From: Euborellia annulipes
Taxonomy: Eukaryota > Arthropoda > Insecta > Dermaptera > Anisolabididae
Assembly (NCBI GenBank): GCA_023213315.1
Contig: JAKCPI010002471.1
Span: 1 to 64,000, forward strand
Direction: 5' to 3'
DNA length: 64,000 nucleotides
Positions 32,901-43,794 of this stretch are shown here, piece after piece. A program made the translations under genes and the position numbers. How positions within the stretch are numbered: the stretch's first letter is position 1; the number at the start of each line of letters is the position of its first letter. The notes beneath the pieces are model-generated. The model saw only the letters and a program-made list of their open reading frames with translations, made no database searches and had not been told where the DNA came from.

Positions 32901-33587
32901 TTAATTATGAAATACGATATAATAAAAATGTTGTTTGTGGTTAGATTAATATCTTAGAGAGAAAATAAATATTATTATTAAGTTATTAAGATGCGTTAAA
33001 AGATAGAGAAGTTGGTTAAAAAAAAAAAAAATGTATAATAATAATTTTACCGTTTGAAGGCGTTTTGTTTCTTGTTCCAAGTTTTCTACTTGATTTTTCA
33101 ATTTAATTACAAGTTCACTTTGATCTTCTATCTAAAAATAAAAAAAAAAAAAAATTAATTTTTAGTGAAGATTCTTTATTTTTTTGTTTTATAAATAATT
33201 ACTTGTGCTTGGCCGAGATTGGGAAAAATTCGACCATTTTTCTCTAAATTTGCTGTTAAATCTTTGATCTTTCGTTCGAGTTCCAAATTACGGTCCGTCA
33301 CCTGTATAACAAGAAAGAGAGAGATTAAATTTATTTAAGAGGTGAGTGAGAGAGAGAGAGAGAGATGACGTGACGATTAGTGCTACCTGTTGGTTGTCCC
33401 GATGAGCGCGATGCAGCCGTTTGCGCAGGGCTTCGAGTTCCGCATCCCTGGCAGATGCATTTGCTGAGCTGCCCGCTGGCATATTGCCCGGATTGTCGAG
33501 GGCGACATCGAAAAGAGCGCCGTCGTCATCCCAGCCTCCAGCTTGACCACCTGCTTCCAACTCCACACAATTCCACCCATCGTCATT
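20906..33587 (-). CDS. TRIP11: Golgin GMAP-210 / TRIP11 ortholog (5' incomplete)
   Basis: 17 exons with GT/AG boundaries and consistent phases: 33587-33387, 33301-33203, 33131-33051, 31612-31523, 31401-31273, 30702-30606, 30478-30042, 29984-29868, 29804-28551, 28481-28288, 26502-26339, 26265-26162, 26049-25950, 23483-23408, 22706-22547, 22478-22341, 21022-20906. Together they give about 1185 residues. Most of it is coiled coil. TTNLQVVLEQFQ, the GRAB-domain exon and a C-terminal ILKDVLKKS match GMAP-210. The family tethers vesicles at the cis-Golgi: the GRAB domain binds Arf1 and an N-terminal ALPS helix senses curved membranes. The ALPS exon is not in this model; the first exon seen starts in phase 0 with an acidic NDDGWNCVELE. 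The protein is shorter than the vertebrate one. Introns hold SINE, hAT, MITE and foldback insertions. Confidence 0.9.
21290..22308. mobile_element. MITE M2, copy 1, interrupted by SINE S1
   Basis: The termini are TCTATTCTCTAAGC with AACGTTAACTTTTAACATC, and inverted GATGTTAAATTTTAAC with TTTTTAGAGAATA. The interior is disrupted by SINE S1 pieces (21562-21745 minus, 21850-22024 plus) and by an inverted duplicate of its own 21430-21545 segment at 21748-21845. It sits in the last golgin intron. Confidence 0.75.
22547..22706 (-). CDS. TRIP11: GMAP-210 exon encoding the GRAB domain
   Basis: This exon (acceptor TTTTAAG, donor GTAAGT) encodes NLIKNLLIGYISAP, then NRDQVLRIIGNVLEFTQEER. It is the GRIP-related Arf-binding domain of GMAP-210, about residues 1048-1101 of the model. 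The following exon continues with SLSEAFVRFLENESRPQP, also conserved in the family. Confidence 0.92.
22971..23362. mobile_element. Possible hAT-like MITE
   Basis: GGGCGCCGGAAC on the left and GTTCTGGCGCC on the right form short inverted termini with C-rich sequence inside the right end. No clear 8-bp duplication is seen. It is intronic in the golgin. Confidence 0.35.
24256..24440. mobile_element. Palindromic element with about 70-bp arms
   Basis: The left arm contains GGACAAAAAGTGACAGGTAG and GACAT-complementary TATGTCGTTTTTTTGGTATA. The right arm is its near-perfect complement; the loop is about 30 nt. No coding content. It lies in a golgin intron. Confidence 0.75.
24525..24610 (+). repeat. 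SINE S2 fragment
   Basis: A tRNA-like head with box A GTGGCTCAGTGATAG and a degraded box B AGAAGTTCGCATCTC, matching the S2 head at 13366. It is truncated after TTTCAATTTA. Confidence 0.6.
24631..24930. mobile_element. Foldback F2 with hammerhead-like cores
   Basis: Same family as F1 (shared CCACAGTTAAACCGAAAATC). The left arm has CTGAAGA on the minus strand (24682-24688) with a lost GAAAC. The right arm has CTGAAGA (24839-24845), stem II GGCTAC...GTGGCC and GTAAC in place of GAAAC. It lies in a golgin intron. Confidence 0.7.
26693..26955 (+). repeat. SINE S1, tRNA-headed, near full length
   Basis: Box A (TTGGTGTAGTAGGTAG) and box B (GGGTTCGGACCCC) indicate a tRNA-derived head. The body has CATTTGGTATCCAAATGG (a palindrome), AAATGGCCCGAGTTGCCGAA and a GTGTGTGAGTGTGAGTG tail. 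Other copies are at 21562, 33908, 50836 (minus), 43795 (minus) and 59511. Confidence 0.82.
27113..27215 (+). repeat. Direct repeat, copy 1
   Basis: About 103 bp beginning TCTTTCAATAACAACAATGA is repeated in the same orientation at 27474-27578. The two copies differ only slightly (for example CACCTTGACG and CATCTTGACG). It lies in a golgin intron. Confidence 0.7.
27474..27578 (+). repeat. Direct repeat, copy 2
   Basis: Second copy of the 27113 repeat, 361 bp downstream. This could be a tandem duplication whose intervening unit has diverged. Confidence 0.7.
28013..28252. mobile_element. Foldback F3 with full hammerhead core
   Basis: The arms run from TGGCAGCCAGGAAAAATAAA to its complement at 28250. 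The left arm, minus strand, has CTGAGGA (28096-28102), stem II GGAC...GTCC, GAAAC (28073-28077) and GTC (28070-28072), flanked by TTGTC and GGCAA, which can pair as stem I. The right arm has TTGAGGA (28159) and GAAACGTG (28184). It lies in a golgin intron. Confidence 0.8.
28551..29804 (-). CDS. TRIP11: GMAP-210 large coiled-coil exon
   Basis: A 418-codon exon with acceptor ATTTTAG and donor GTAATT. After a short Gly/Pro linker (AYGEGGLAPIPERGEE) it is a continuous E/L/Q/K-rich coiled coil, forming the long rod that holds the two functional ends of the golgin apart. Confidence 0.92.
30042..30478 (-). CDS. TRIP11: GMAP-210 exon with QT-motif ladder
   Basis: Encodes about 145 residues. A coiled-coil start (MLQLQKSLKDQIEFLQKE) is followed by a Ser-rich, probably disordered stretch with five QT(D/S/E) motifs at about residues 266, 278, 290, 302 and 313 (genomic 30236-30382). 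The exon then returns to helix. The motifs resemble the QT core of dynein light chain LC8 binding sites. Confidence 0.85.
30755..31253. mobile_element. MITE M2, copy 2
   Basis: About 500 bp with the same termini as copy 1 (TCTATTCTCTAAGC; right end TTTTTAGAGAATA). The body contains GGTTAGTAAGGCGCATGCGC. No ORF. It lies in a golgin intron next to the exon at 31273. Confidence 0.78.
31881..32068. mobile_element. Foldback F4 with hammerhead-like core
   Basis: The arms contain AAAGAGCGATTGCAGCTACG and its complement. The core lies on the plus strand: TTGAGGA (31966-31972), stem II GGTC...GACC, GAAAC (31989-31993), GTTG. The first core base is changed from C to T. It is nested inside another inverted repeat of the intron. 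Confidence 0.7.
32145..32397. mobile_element. hAT MITE
   Basis: The termini are CAGTGGTTTCCAAACTTT and the complement AGTTTGGAAAACGCTG. The flanks CCTTAAGC (32137-32144) and CCTTAATC (32398-32405) match at 7 of 8 positions, a hAT-type duplication. A related copy begins at 63911. Confidence 0.82.
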
Positions 33588-33907
33588 CTGCAAAAAACAA
33601 ACCATTGATATTAATTAATAAAGGTCCCTATATACCGTAGAAACGTTATTAGTATCAGTCAATCGAGAGAGTAAATTTGTTTTGTGTATATATATATAAA
33701 TATGTCGTATGTAATTAATGATAATGAATTAAGCACATTCAATTGAGCAGCAGCTAACTTTGATTACATCTCATAGAATGTCTACAGTAACTTTAATATG
33801 ACAACTCTGATCAGTATCCTTAGTTCAAATCTAGGAGGTGGCAGCAATTTTTTTTTTTATTCACTTATAGGCTCAAGTGTTGTATTTAAATTCATAGTGA
33901 ATAAAAG

Positions 33908-34062
33908 CAGGCAGATAGATACCAAGGGTCGCGGGTTCGGAACCCAGGCAGTCCGATGATTTTATTTAAGCCATTTGGATTCTCCGGGGAGAAATTTTAT
34001 TTAATAAAGTTGAACCCCTGAATGGCCTCAGTTGCCGAAAAGGTTTTTTTTTTTTTTTAAAC
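33908..34062 (+). repeat. SINE S1 fragment
   Basis: Retains box B (GGGTTCGGAACCC), AGTCCGATGATTTTATTTAA and GGCCTCAGTTGCCGAAAAGG. It lies upstream of the first golgin exon found. Confidence 0.6.
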
Positions 34063-36130
34063 AAGCCTAAACTTATAAAATTATCGTATACTATTGTTTA
34101 TTTTTACATAAATGTCTATTTTTTGTTTGTTTTGTTGATTTTGTTGTTAAAAAAATATCACTGGTCACAAATTTTACTGGCCAAAAAAGGATGAGAAACG
34201 CTGTTATAGAGCATACTTGCGATTGCAATAAAAAAATATCTAAACCGGAATAAATTTGTCCTCCGAAGTCGGGGTTTGCGGCTAGTATGATAAAACTTTA
34301 ATTATTGAGACCATAGGCGACAGAACATTTTTTCCCAGAGGGGAGCAGGGCGGATTTTTTTTTTTTTAATTTTTTTATTTTGTAAAGTATTCCAATTAGT
34401 TATTTTTATATCAATTTGACTGGATATATTTATTTGTTTCGCCTTATTTGTTATGGAATAAATTCGTTTTTTTGTATGCGATTAGTTTGGCAGAGGAGAT
34501 GGCTTGGCAAAGTTTGAAAATGTTCACGGCAAGTGGGAATTGAACCTTATTTGTGTAACAATTCGTAATCGGTAATCCTTAGCCTCGAATGTGTGAAAAT
34601 ACTAGTCAAAGAATGAAATATTTTCTTGTTAATTATTTTGATAACATTAGAGAAGTTTTTGTTTATTTTAGTATGATAAGAATAATAAATAATCCTTTTT
34701 TTTCCTCATTTTCATTTGAAGGAATTGAAATTTAGATAATTTTCTTGTGACCTAGAGTCGTCTTAAAAATCTATAATATTTATTATTCAATTGATCGTAT
34801 ATTATTAAAAGTTGAGAAGTAGCCTATATTAATGACCTGTCCTTGAACGGAATAAAGTTTAAATAATCTAACAAAGAGAGCCAGAGGAAGTGGAATAAAT
34901 ACATTTTTAAATAATAATTAAAATCAATTTTGTACTTGGCAATGGAAGAAAAAAAAATATTATATTTTAATATCCTCTCAAATAAATGAATTATGAAATC
35001 TGGTGTGAGTGAGCGCACAGCGAGAAGCGCCGCTCGCTAGTTGTTTATAAAAGCATTCATTAATCTCAAAGTCTTGATTGTAAAAGAACTTGTTGCTTGG
35101 TTTTGTTGTATAATTACAACAAAAAAAAAAAAAAAAAAAAAAAAACCTCGTTCTATTAATAAATCAAAATTCATATTTAAATAAATAATCGTATAAAAAA
35201 GAAAAAAACAAATCTAACTAAATAACCTTTGTTATCACACGTGTCTACATATCCATCAAGGTTAATTCAAAATTCATATCCATTAAATATACACAAGAAA
35301 ATTACCTTTGTCTATTTTCATACACAGTACATGTCTTTAACTAGTTATTAATAACAAAAGAAATAAATGTTTAATTTTCTAAATGTGATTTACTCTAAAG
35401 GGTTGATATTAAATAACGAAAAGGATCGTCGATTTACTCATTTATCCGCCACTTCATGATGCCAAATCGAGTCCTTAATCCTATCTAGAGTAGCAAATTA
35501 ATTAAATGGCATTAAAAAAAAGACAACCAACACGTGAACCGGCGAAAATAGAAGCAATCGATCGATTGTTTGAAATCAAATGCAAATTAATCTCTGGGTA
35601 TCGACGGCGATGAACAATTTGGAAGGAGTAAGCGCCTTCTATTGGATTCAGATAAATTTATTTTTTTCAATACAAACTAGTGCTTAAAAAATTTATTAGA
35701 GTAGGGTTTAAATGATGAATTTTATTTAAACGGAGAAATTTTAAATTTTAACGAAATTAATGGAAAATGACGTGAACATATTTAATTACAGATGTATATA
35801 AAACTAGCAATAATTGTGACGAGGCAGGCAACAATCATCCTCTTTCGCTGCAAGCTGTCTGAATCAATGTCAGAGGTGGGGACATTCACCATTTGAATAT
35901 CTTGAGCCCATTTTCTAGATCTCTAGCACAAAAGGACGCTTTTTAGGCCTTATATTAATTTATTTAATCAAGATTTGAATATGCAGAACGATCCAAGAGG
36001 AGCAGCCAACAGGAGATCGTTCTTGTTAAGCAAGACTGGATCTCGGGATTGGCAACCTCTTCATCTCCAGAATTAACATTTACTGAATAATGTTATTTCC
36101 GTTGATGTAAAATTTATTTATCAAAATCAT
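34063..36130. other. AT-rich stretch, no gene seen
   Basis: There is an R1 hairpin half at about 34996-35030 (AATCTGGTGTGAG), a poly(A) run at 35119-35144 and a TAGGCGACAGAAC motif at 34316. No exon was found, including any candidate for the missing golgin 5' exon. Confidence 0.4.
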
Positions 36131-36131
36131 A

Positions 36132-36299
36132 AGAGACTGGCAGCCAAATTTTTTCTTTAAATATTTTATTGGACCGACGTTTCCGCCCCGGTAGAGGCCA
36201 AGTGTCTAGAAAGTATATATCTTTTCTTGACACTATCGAGACCGGAATCGTCGGTCCAATAAAATATTTAAAAGAAAAAATTTGTCTGCCAGTCTCTGC
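36132..36299. mobile_element. Foldback element, degenerate core
   Basis: The arms AGAGACTGGCAGCC... and ...GTCTGCCAGTCTCT enclose GGACCGACGTTTCC and a mutated GGAATCGTCGGTCC. The hammerhead-like core is badly damaged (GGCGGAAACGTCGG remains on the minus strand). Confidence 0.65.
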
Positions 36300-36535
36300 T
36301 CAAACTACAACACAACAGTCACAACTACAATATTAAAATTTATTTCTGAAGTCTGAAAGAATATGTAAAAACAAAATTTTATAAGAATTGTAACAGGTTC
36401 TTTTGAAAAAATAAAATTTTCAAAGTACTTAAAATACGTCTAGAAGACTGGCATAGACAAGGAGAGAAGATATTCCAGTCCTAGCTAAACTAATTCAAGT
36501 TTGTTTAATTTTTTCAATTTTCATATCATTATTAG

Positions 36536-36746
36536 CATGCCAGCCAGGAATCAAATTAGACAAAAACTTTAGTCAATTTTTATTCAATTTTTTTCTTTCA
36601 ATTGCTGACGTTTCGGACGCAAATCGCGTCCTTCCCCAAGACAATTGGTTTTCAATTCAATACAGATGGATGTTAAAAAAATACACCCAAACGTCGACAA
36701 TTGAATAAAAAATCTAATTGTCTGATTTGATTCCAGCCTGCTTGCC
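36536..36746. mobile_element. Foldback element with strong stem II
   Basis: The tips are ATGCCAGCCAGGAATCAAAT and its complement. The minus-strand core has TTGGGGA (36633-36639), stem II GGACGC...GCGTCC, GAAAC (36610-36614) and GTC. Two bases of CTGANGA are changed. The right copy has lost its core. Confidence 0.65.
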
Positions 36747-37278
36747 ATCCTGTTCATATTTATCAATTATACAGTCACTTTACCCCATCGTTCATTATTT
36801 TAACATCAACATGTTTATTAGAAATGAAATTCAAAAATATTTTTATTTAATCAAGGATTTTCTTAAGTGAAAGGTCAAAAATATCGAGAAATATAAAATA
36901 TAAAGAAACATTTAATTGAAGAAAAAAATAAAAGGAAGCGCCTGCGGGGCGGCAACCCAGCCCAACAGACGATGAATCGTCGATTGCGTTCTCTCGTTAC
37001 GTGCTTATTATATCGAACAAGCCGCTTTGATTCCTTTAAACGAACATCCTTCGGATATTTTATTGAAATCAAACGTTAAAATTTCTTCGAAAAATGATTC
37101 AGAAATATGATTTTTTTTTTTTTTTTTTTCAAAATCGATTTTTATTGTAATCCTTGGGAAAGCAAACCCTCTGGGAGATTTTTTTATCAGTAGCGAGACG
37201 ACAAATGACTCAGTTATAAGGTATAAGGTGTCTGCTTGTTAACTGGTAGGCTCTATTTATTTGATAAGTCCTTAGGTT

Positions 37279-37281
37279 GTA

Positions 37282-37322
<41 letters not shown>

Positions 37323-37336
37323 AGAGAGAGAGAGAA

Positions 37337-37385
<49 letters not shown>
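37279..37385. repeat. (GA)n microsatellite
   Basis: A nearly pure GA tract of about 105 bp with a short GGGGGG interruption near 37318. Confidence 0.95.
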
Positions 37386-37389
<4 letters not shown>

Positions 37390-37617
37390 AGCTCTGGTGA
37401 TAAACGGTTGTTGCTTCTCGGGTTCCACGAAGGTCCCCTCGTCTCGACTCTTCTTGTTTGCTCTTTTTGCTCTCACCTCATCAACAGTTCATAATTTCAA
37501 TTATATTCAAAGGAGAAAAATGAAAATAGATAATTAAAAAATCACGAAATTTTATCGATTTTGTAATATTTTCAAACTGCGTTCTTTTTGGGTTTGTCCA
37601 AAAAGTCAGGGGCTTTT

Positions 37618-38403
37618 TAATTTTACTTTCTCGTACCTCTTAATTTATAGAGAGAAAGTAATGCTTTCAAAAATTCAATGTCAATATTTTGAAGAAAATA
37701 CGCGTTTTTAGGTCCAAAAAAATGATCCCGGTCTGTCTGTGTTCAATTCAAAGCATGAAGGAATTGAGCTACGAGGTTAAAATTTTTACAAAATTTGAAC
37801 AAAATCAGTCAGAGTACTAGCCCTTTACTGATGTACTTTTTCAGTTTTTTTTGACGATTTTCTTAAAATTCGCTCATACGATTTTGATAGAAATTCATAA
37901 ATCAATTATTTTTTAGATGCTCTTTAAAATGTATATTCTCATTTTGCCAAGAAAATTGTTTGTAGCACTCCACTTCATAATAAAGATAAGAGAAATGGCA
38001 ACAAAATATAAATATTTTTATGTTTATAAATTTTACATCTTGAATTGTAATTTACTATCGGAAACTAAATATCGACGCTCTCAGTAAAAAAGGGTCTAAC
38101 TCTACTTTTTTTCGAAAATCATTTTTTTGTATTTTCTGTTGAAAAATATTCTCCTCATGCCCTGAACTGGGTAAGAGCGTAATTCAAATTTTTCAGCACG
38201 AAAAGTGTTAACAGTGGCTCTAACAATGACAATGAAATGTTTTTTTGGCTCTCCTGAAAAATAAACAAAAATGGAGTTAGACACTTTGCTAATTAGAACG
38301 TCGATATATGTCGACACAAAGAATCTGGTGTGACAAGCACGGAACTTAAATGAATCTCAACTATCGAAGATGTGTGCGGTGCAATTATCACACCAGATTT
38401 TTT
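37618..38403 (-). repeat. Dispersed repeat R1, minus-strand copy
   Basis: Runs from the TTTTACTTTCTC tail to the hairpin at 38322-38400. An insertion of about 220 bp (about 38080-38300) with termini GGGTCTAACTCTA and GGAGTTAGACAC is flanked by a repeated ATCGACG/ACGTCGATAT sequence. Confidence 0.7.
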
Positions 38404-39369
38404 TCGAATTATTTTCATTCGTTGAAAAATATTTTTTTTTTTGTATATGCAAGAGCCCTTTAGATTATTAAGGCCTGCTAAAAACTTATAATAATCGAAC
38501 TTAGGCTCAATATTTTTTTCTTTTTTTCTAAAGAGCCAATGACGCATTAGAAATTGAACTTTATTCTATATTTTTTTGCAATTCATTTTGGAAATGATCA
38601 AGAAAATGAAATATTTCTTTAGATAAAATTCATTTCTTCTTTAAATTTTCTCGCCGTCCCTCAATTTTGGAACCTGTCATGATCTCAAAACATATAATCT
38701 GTCTCGTGAGCCCGGCCAAATTTTAAAAATACGCAAGGGACTAAAAAATAATTTCCATTTTTTTTATTCACACGGATAGCTAGTTCTATTTATTCCATAG
38801 GATTATTTTTGTCTACCAACTTTGAGAAATAAAATATTATCGAGCACGAATAACTCTGAGTCATCATTAATTCTTACAATTAACATGATGATGTGTAAAA
38901 TGATTACCTAAAAGTCTTTATAAACAGGTAATGGCGTAGAAAATTGTCTAACATGATCTAGATTGATTTAAAGATATTCTATGATTAATTATATAATAAC
39001 ATTCTACTATTATATAATATTGCAAGAAAATCGATTTCATTTGAACAAAGGTGAAGAGCGAGGGGCAAAAAAGGAAAACCCCCCCGCCCCCCGGGGGGGG
39101 GGGCAGTTACAGTGCTGCACTGGGGTCTAAAAGACAAATTTTTTTCGAACAACAATTGTTCAAAATTATGATAGAACAATTTTGTGTTGTGTATTATCTT
39201 TTTTAAAGTGATAATTAGATTGTTCACGTTTGAACTTAAAATTATCTTATAAATGGGTCGATTGTTTATTTCATTTAAATGTTAAGTCGAATAATTGCAA
39301 AAATATAAATACAAAAATAAAAGAAAATTTAAGAGTACTAATAGAACTAAAAAAATTTGATTTTTTTTC

Positions 39370-39420
39370 TATCGACGTTTCGAGAGCAGATCGTTCACTT
39401 TATCGAGGCATTGCTCAGGT
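39370..39420 (-). ncRNA. Hammerhead-like motif, one core change
   Basis: On the minus strand CTGAGCA (39412-39418), a longer stem-loop, then GAAAC (39377-39381) and GTCGAT. One base of the CTGANGA box is changed. No partner arm was found. Confidence 0.4.
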
Positions 39421-39505
39421 GTTTTTTTATTTTATCATTTAAAATTACGAGGTATGTCTTTTTTTCTGACTGGAAGTATGATTAAGGCGGAATCAGAAAA
39501 TATTC

Positions 39506-39840
39506 CAAGACATTCTCCAAAAAAGAACAATTTTGTGTCCTACACCCAAAAATGTTTTTTTTTATGCCGTTAGCTGACGTTTCGGCCACTGGTCTAGGCC
39601 ATCTTCAGAGCAGGAGGCGAGAATAAATGAAAAATATTCTTGGAAGTGAAAAACGTATATAAGTAAATTTCGGAGACGCCACGAACGGAGTCCTCGTAAG
39701 GACATGAAGAATCATTCTTTCGTTGTCCTTATGAGCGTCGCTGAAATTATATTATTTTTTTCATTTATTCTGAAAATGGCCTAGACCAGTGGCCGAAACG
39801 TCAGCCAGAGGAAACATTTTTTGGCCGCATATGTCTTGAA
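39506..39840. mobile_element. Foldback F5 with full hammerhead core
   Basis: The arms contain CAAGACAT and GTGTCCTACACC on the left and ATGTCTTG on the right. The left core, minus strand, is CTGAAGA (39602-39608), stem II GGCC...GGCC with a 9-nt loop, GAAAC (39579-39583), GTC (39576-39578), all matching. The right core, plus strand, has CTGAAAA (39770-39776), the same stem II, GAAAC (39795) and GTC. Confidence 0.8.
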
Positions 39841-41217
39841 ATTTTTTTTTTGTGTGCAATTACAATATAGTAATTTTTAAAATAAGAAAATCACATGATC
39901 ACAGATCCTGATGAAGACAGCCACCTGCCATCAAAACATCGACAGTAAAAAAAATGTATTTATTTATTTCCTCGTCTTTATAAAAAAAAAAAGTTTATTC
40001 CCTCTTCTCCTCTTTAGAATTCTTTCATCGCTAAGGCTTTTATGTAATGCTTAAAGTCAAAAGCAAAGAATCGTGGTACGATTTTAATTATTTTTAAGTC
40101 ATATCATTTGCATTTAATATAAAAGTAATTTTCATTAAAAAAAAAAAATTGTAATCTCATTAGCGCGCCCGCATCTCGACTACAAACCTTTTTGAAATTT
40201 GAGAAAAGAAAAAAAAAAATATTTAAAGATGCTGGTGGTGATTTTTGGAAACCCTATCTATTTATTTATTATATCGTTTCATGCTAATTATAGTAAATGC
40301 AAATTTTAAAAGGTTTTGTTCATCAGTGTTAGTTTTTTACTCTTTTTTTTTGTTCCTCGGTGCTTGTTTTTTTGTTTTTTTTTTTTAGTCTTAAATGAAC
40401 GTGACATTGAAAATGAAAAAACATAAGTATCTTATTATAATTAGCATAAAGGCTTGAAAAGAGGACTAAAAAGCACCCGAAACATCTACTGAATGTAAAA
40501 TGAAAATAATATATGTAAAAAAAAAAGAAAAGGTTTAAAAATATTAGAATAATTAAAACATGTTAATGTATGTGTAAACGAGACAGAATAAATAATTTAG
40601 GCCTATTTCAAAAACAATAAAAACTATCGAATTCTAATATTAGAAAATTTATTAAGAAAATCTTTACTTTTTTCGCCAATCGGGATCGGTATTTTAGCGG
40701 GGTTTTATTCTAAGGATTTAATTTTAGAAAGAAGAATAAAATATTCTTTAAATTTCTGAGGGCTTATAATAATATTATTTTTCAACGGGGTTAACGGTTA
40801 GATATACTGCTCGAGTGGTAAAAGCCTAGGGGAAGAGTTTAGGGGGTCACCTTATACTAATTGGGGGGATGAAAACTGAATTAAACAAAAAGAGAAACCA
40901 AAAAATACAAAACCTCTGAATTAAGTAGAAAAAAAATTGCCAATCTTAGCTCGGGCAACTCGTGGCAGGCATCACTTGTGAGCTTATCATGAAATTTGAT
41001 AGTATGCGATTACTGATGGAATTTGTGAAATAATTATCAGCCAAAAAGAAAAAAAAGATGTTTCGGTTTCGGGTAGAGACCCTCTTCACGACTTATATGG
41101 TGTATATTTAAAAATTTTTATCTCTCTCCAATCATTAGTGTGAGTACTGACACGTTGGGGTTACTCTGAGAATAATTTTCATTGGAATAATATTAAGACG
41201 GGTTCTCGTTTCCTTCC
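39841..41217. other. AT-rich stretch with degenerate motifs
   Basis: Degenerate hammerhead-like pieces occur at 39908-39940 (CTGATGA, AAAAC) and 41060-41089 (minus: GTGAAGA, stem II GGGTC...TACCC, GAAAC). No gene seen. Confidence 0.4.
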
Positions 41218-41545
41218 TCAGGACGAGGCATCTCTTCTTCTCTCTCCTCGTCTTGTCCCGCGATGCGGGGGTCGGCGGTCCTCACTCTTTCCCTCCAATC
41301 CTATCAAATTTTTTTCGACCGGAAGAAATAGGATAGGCCGGCCCGTAGCACAGTCTGACGTCTTTTGAAAAGAGAAAGGAAGAAACAGATATTTCAAGAA
41401 CTGAAGGACTGCCTGTCCCAGCTCGGGCAGCTCGTGGTCGCCATTCACGTACCCACAAGATGTGGGCCCCTGAGCAAAGGATGAGGCATCTCAAGTTAGA
41501 TAATATTTTTCCATGAGGTTGGATTTGAACTCGAGTTGTCTTCAA
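41218..41545 (-). repeat. Unclassified GC-richer dispersed repeat
   Basis: Shares CACGTACCCACAAGATGTGG and GACCGGAAGAAATAG-type segments with 51610-51850 in the opposite orientation. Overlapping ORFs show no known domain and are probably not genes. Confidence 0.5.
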
Positions 41546-41611
41546 AAAGCTTTATACCCATCGCCTTCTCTAAATTTTTTATAAAAAATAATTTCTTAAA
41601 GTTTTTTTTGC

Positions 41612-41720
41612 CTATGGCTCGGAGGTAGAGCATTGGCTTCTGATACTACAGGTCGAGGGCTAGCTTCCCGTCCCAGGCGGAAAAAATTAATTTCAATTGT
41701 TAATAATTCAAATCATTTTT
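41612..41720 (+). repeat. SINE S2 fragment
   Basis: A tRNA-like head with box A ATGGCTCGGAGGTAGAGC and a changed box B GGGCTAGCTTCCC, then the S2 body AAATTAATTTCAATTG. Confidence 0.6.
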
Positions 41721-42799
41721 GTCATATGTAAATTTTTTTCAGCTCAAAATTTTGTTGGTTTGATTGTTGCCTTAAAAAGGTGATTTTTTTTTTACAAAAA
41801 AATCATTTGGTCAAATGATTTTCCTACTAAAAAAATATGTGGAATTAAAACTGAACATGTATAGAAGATTGTTAAGTTATAAATGTATAGAAAATATAAA
41901 AAAAAAATTATTTTTGAGCACCTCCAATGATGTCTTTTTTTAGAGAAGGGTAAAAAAATCTTTATAAACTAAACGACCGCATAAAAAAAAATCAAGGAAA
42001 ACATTGCAATGAATTTAAAATAATTAAATAAATAAATAAACTTCAAACAAAAAGTCCGGAAGTTTTAGTATTTTTGGATGTTTGCTTGTTGTATTACTCA
42101 TTATCTATGCTCTGGTTAAAATTCTTAATAAAACAATGAAGAAGAAGAAGAAGAGAAGAAGAGAGAGAAGAGATTACAAAACATTCATTTAACGGTTTGA
42201 ATAATTTATGAATTTTATGTTCATAATTCCAACGTAATGGGATTATTTTTAAGGTAAATTTCACGGTTTGTTTATTCCGGAAATAATTAATTTTTTTTTT
42301 TTTACCAAAAAAAATAAAAAATAAATAAAGATTTAAAGTGAGAAAATAAAGAATGGTCCCGGAACAAACATTTTGGAAAAGAGGGGACGGCAAACAGGGA
42401 ATAGGGAACTCTCTAAGAGGGATCAGGAGACACGCAAACCGGAAAACGATCATAACCTCGTACTATTGACAATGATATCAACAAAATTAAAGAGAAAAAG
42501 ATTGAGAAAATTACTAGGAATCAAAAAAAAAAAAAAAACTGTCCTGGGAATGCAGGACGATTACGTAAGGGAATTTCATGCAAATTGATCAAAATAAAAG
42601 ATCAATAAATCTTAAAACTTGAATGTTTAGAAACATCAACAATTGGTTTTTGACTTGCTCTAGGATCTTATAAACACTACTTTGATTCAGGTGAAGTCTA
42701 AAAGCTAATTACAAAGGAAATATCATAAATGGCCCATATGGCGAATTTGAGTAAAAGTAAAATCACAGAAATATTGTTAAAATTCAAATTTATAGAATC

Positions 42800-43213
42800 A
42801 AGGTGCGCGTCTTTCGGAGTGCTAATTTTGGAGGTTTCCAGCGGCCAATAATTATTGAAGCTATCTACCTAAATTGAAGTTTTTTTTTTTAATAATTAAA
42901 AACGCTATTAAAAATATCTACAAATATATAGAAAGCCCTTTTTTTGATTTTCGAAAAATTTTTTTTGATTTAGATTAATCGCATTAATATAAAAGATATT
43001 TTAAAAATAGGCGCTCTATAAGTTGTAGATAATTAAATTAATATTCATTGTGTTAAAGGAATCAATATAATTTTTTGCCTTTAATTAATTAGCTGGAAGC
43101 TCTAGAATGAAATGGAATAAGTCCCTTATATTCCTATGGGGAACACTAACGCCATCTCTTGCCGCCTCGAGTCAATCGGATTTTTAACGGTTTTTCGAGA
43201 CGCGCACCTTAAT
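42800..43213. mobile_element. Possible MITE
   Basis: AAGGTGCGCGTCT on the left and AGACGCGCACCTT on the right form 13-bp perfect inverted termini about 410 bp apart. The interior is AT-rich and non-coding. Confidence 0.55.
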
Positions 43214-43286
43214 GGAATCTAAAAGTGAAATGTAAATAATAAAGGCACATCTCTTATCTTCGGCAATCAAAATTTGCTCTAATGTA

Positions 43287-43498
43287 AAGTGCGGGACAAT
43301 ATTAAGTCCCACTCATGCGTTTTCTACTTGTGATTATTTCATTGTTTTTATAAAATAAATGAAATATCTTTTATTGGAGACTTTTGTAGATTCGAACCAT
43401 GAAAGTTTCCATTAAAGATGTATATTATTCTTTTTAAAAACAATGAAATAATCACAACTAGAAAATGCATGGGTGGGACTTAATATTGTCCCTCACTG
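43287..43498. mobile_element. MITE M1, copy 2
   Basis: Same family as 8378-8585, with GGGACAATATTAAGTCCCAC and the inverted right end. It is directly followed by another palindrome. Confidence 0.75.
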
Positions 43499-43682
43499 TA
43501 CCATCTATTGCAATAGTATTGAGACTAAAGCCCGGTAGTTAGGCAGCCCAAATGGCACACTAAAGCTTTCTTGTCTGACAATGTGAGTGAGAAATACCTT
43601 TTTCAAAGCACACAAGTTTAGTATGCGTGTGCCATTTGGGCTGCTGGGCTTTAGTTTCAATACTATTGCAATAGATGGTACT
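43499..43682. mobile_element. Palindromic MITE
   Basis: The outer arms ACCATCTATTGCAATAGTAT and inner arms CAGCCCAAATGGCACAC are repeated inverted on the right, with a centre of about 60 nt. No second copy was seen in the window. Confidence 0.75.
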
Positions 43683-43794
43683 GTACTGCACACTGTAGCA
43701 GCAGATTTTTAGATTTTCTTATAATTCGCTCTAATCTATAGAGGCCAAGTTAACTCTGGATCAATGAATCGAAAACTTGATAAATGAGTTGATT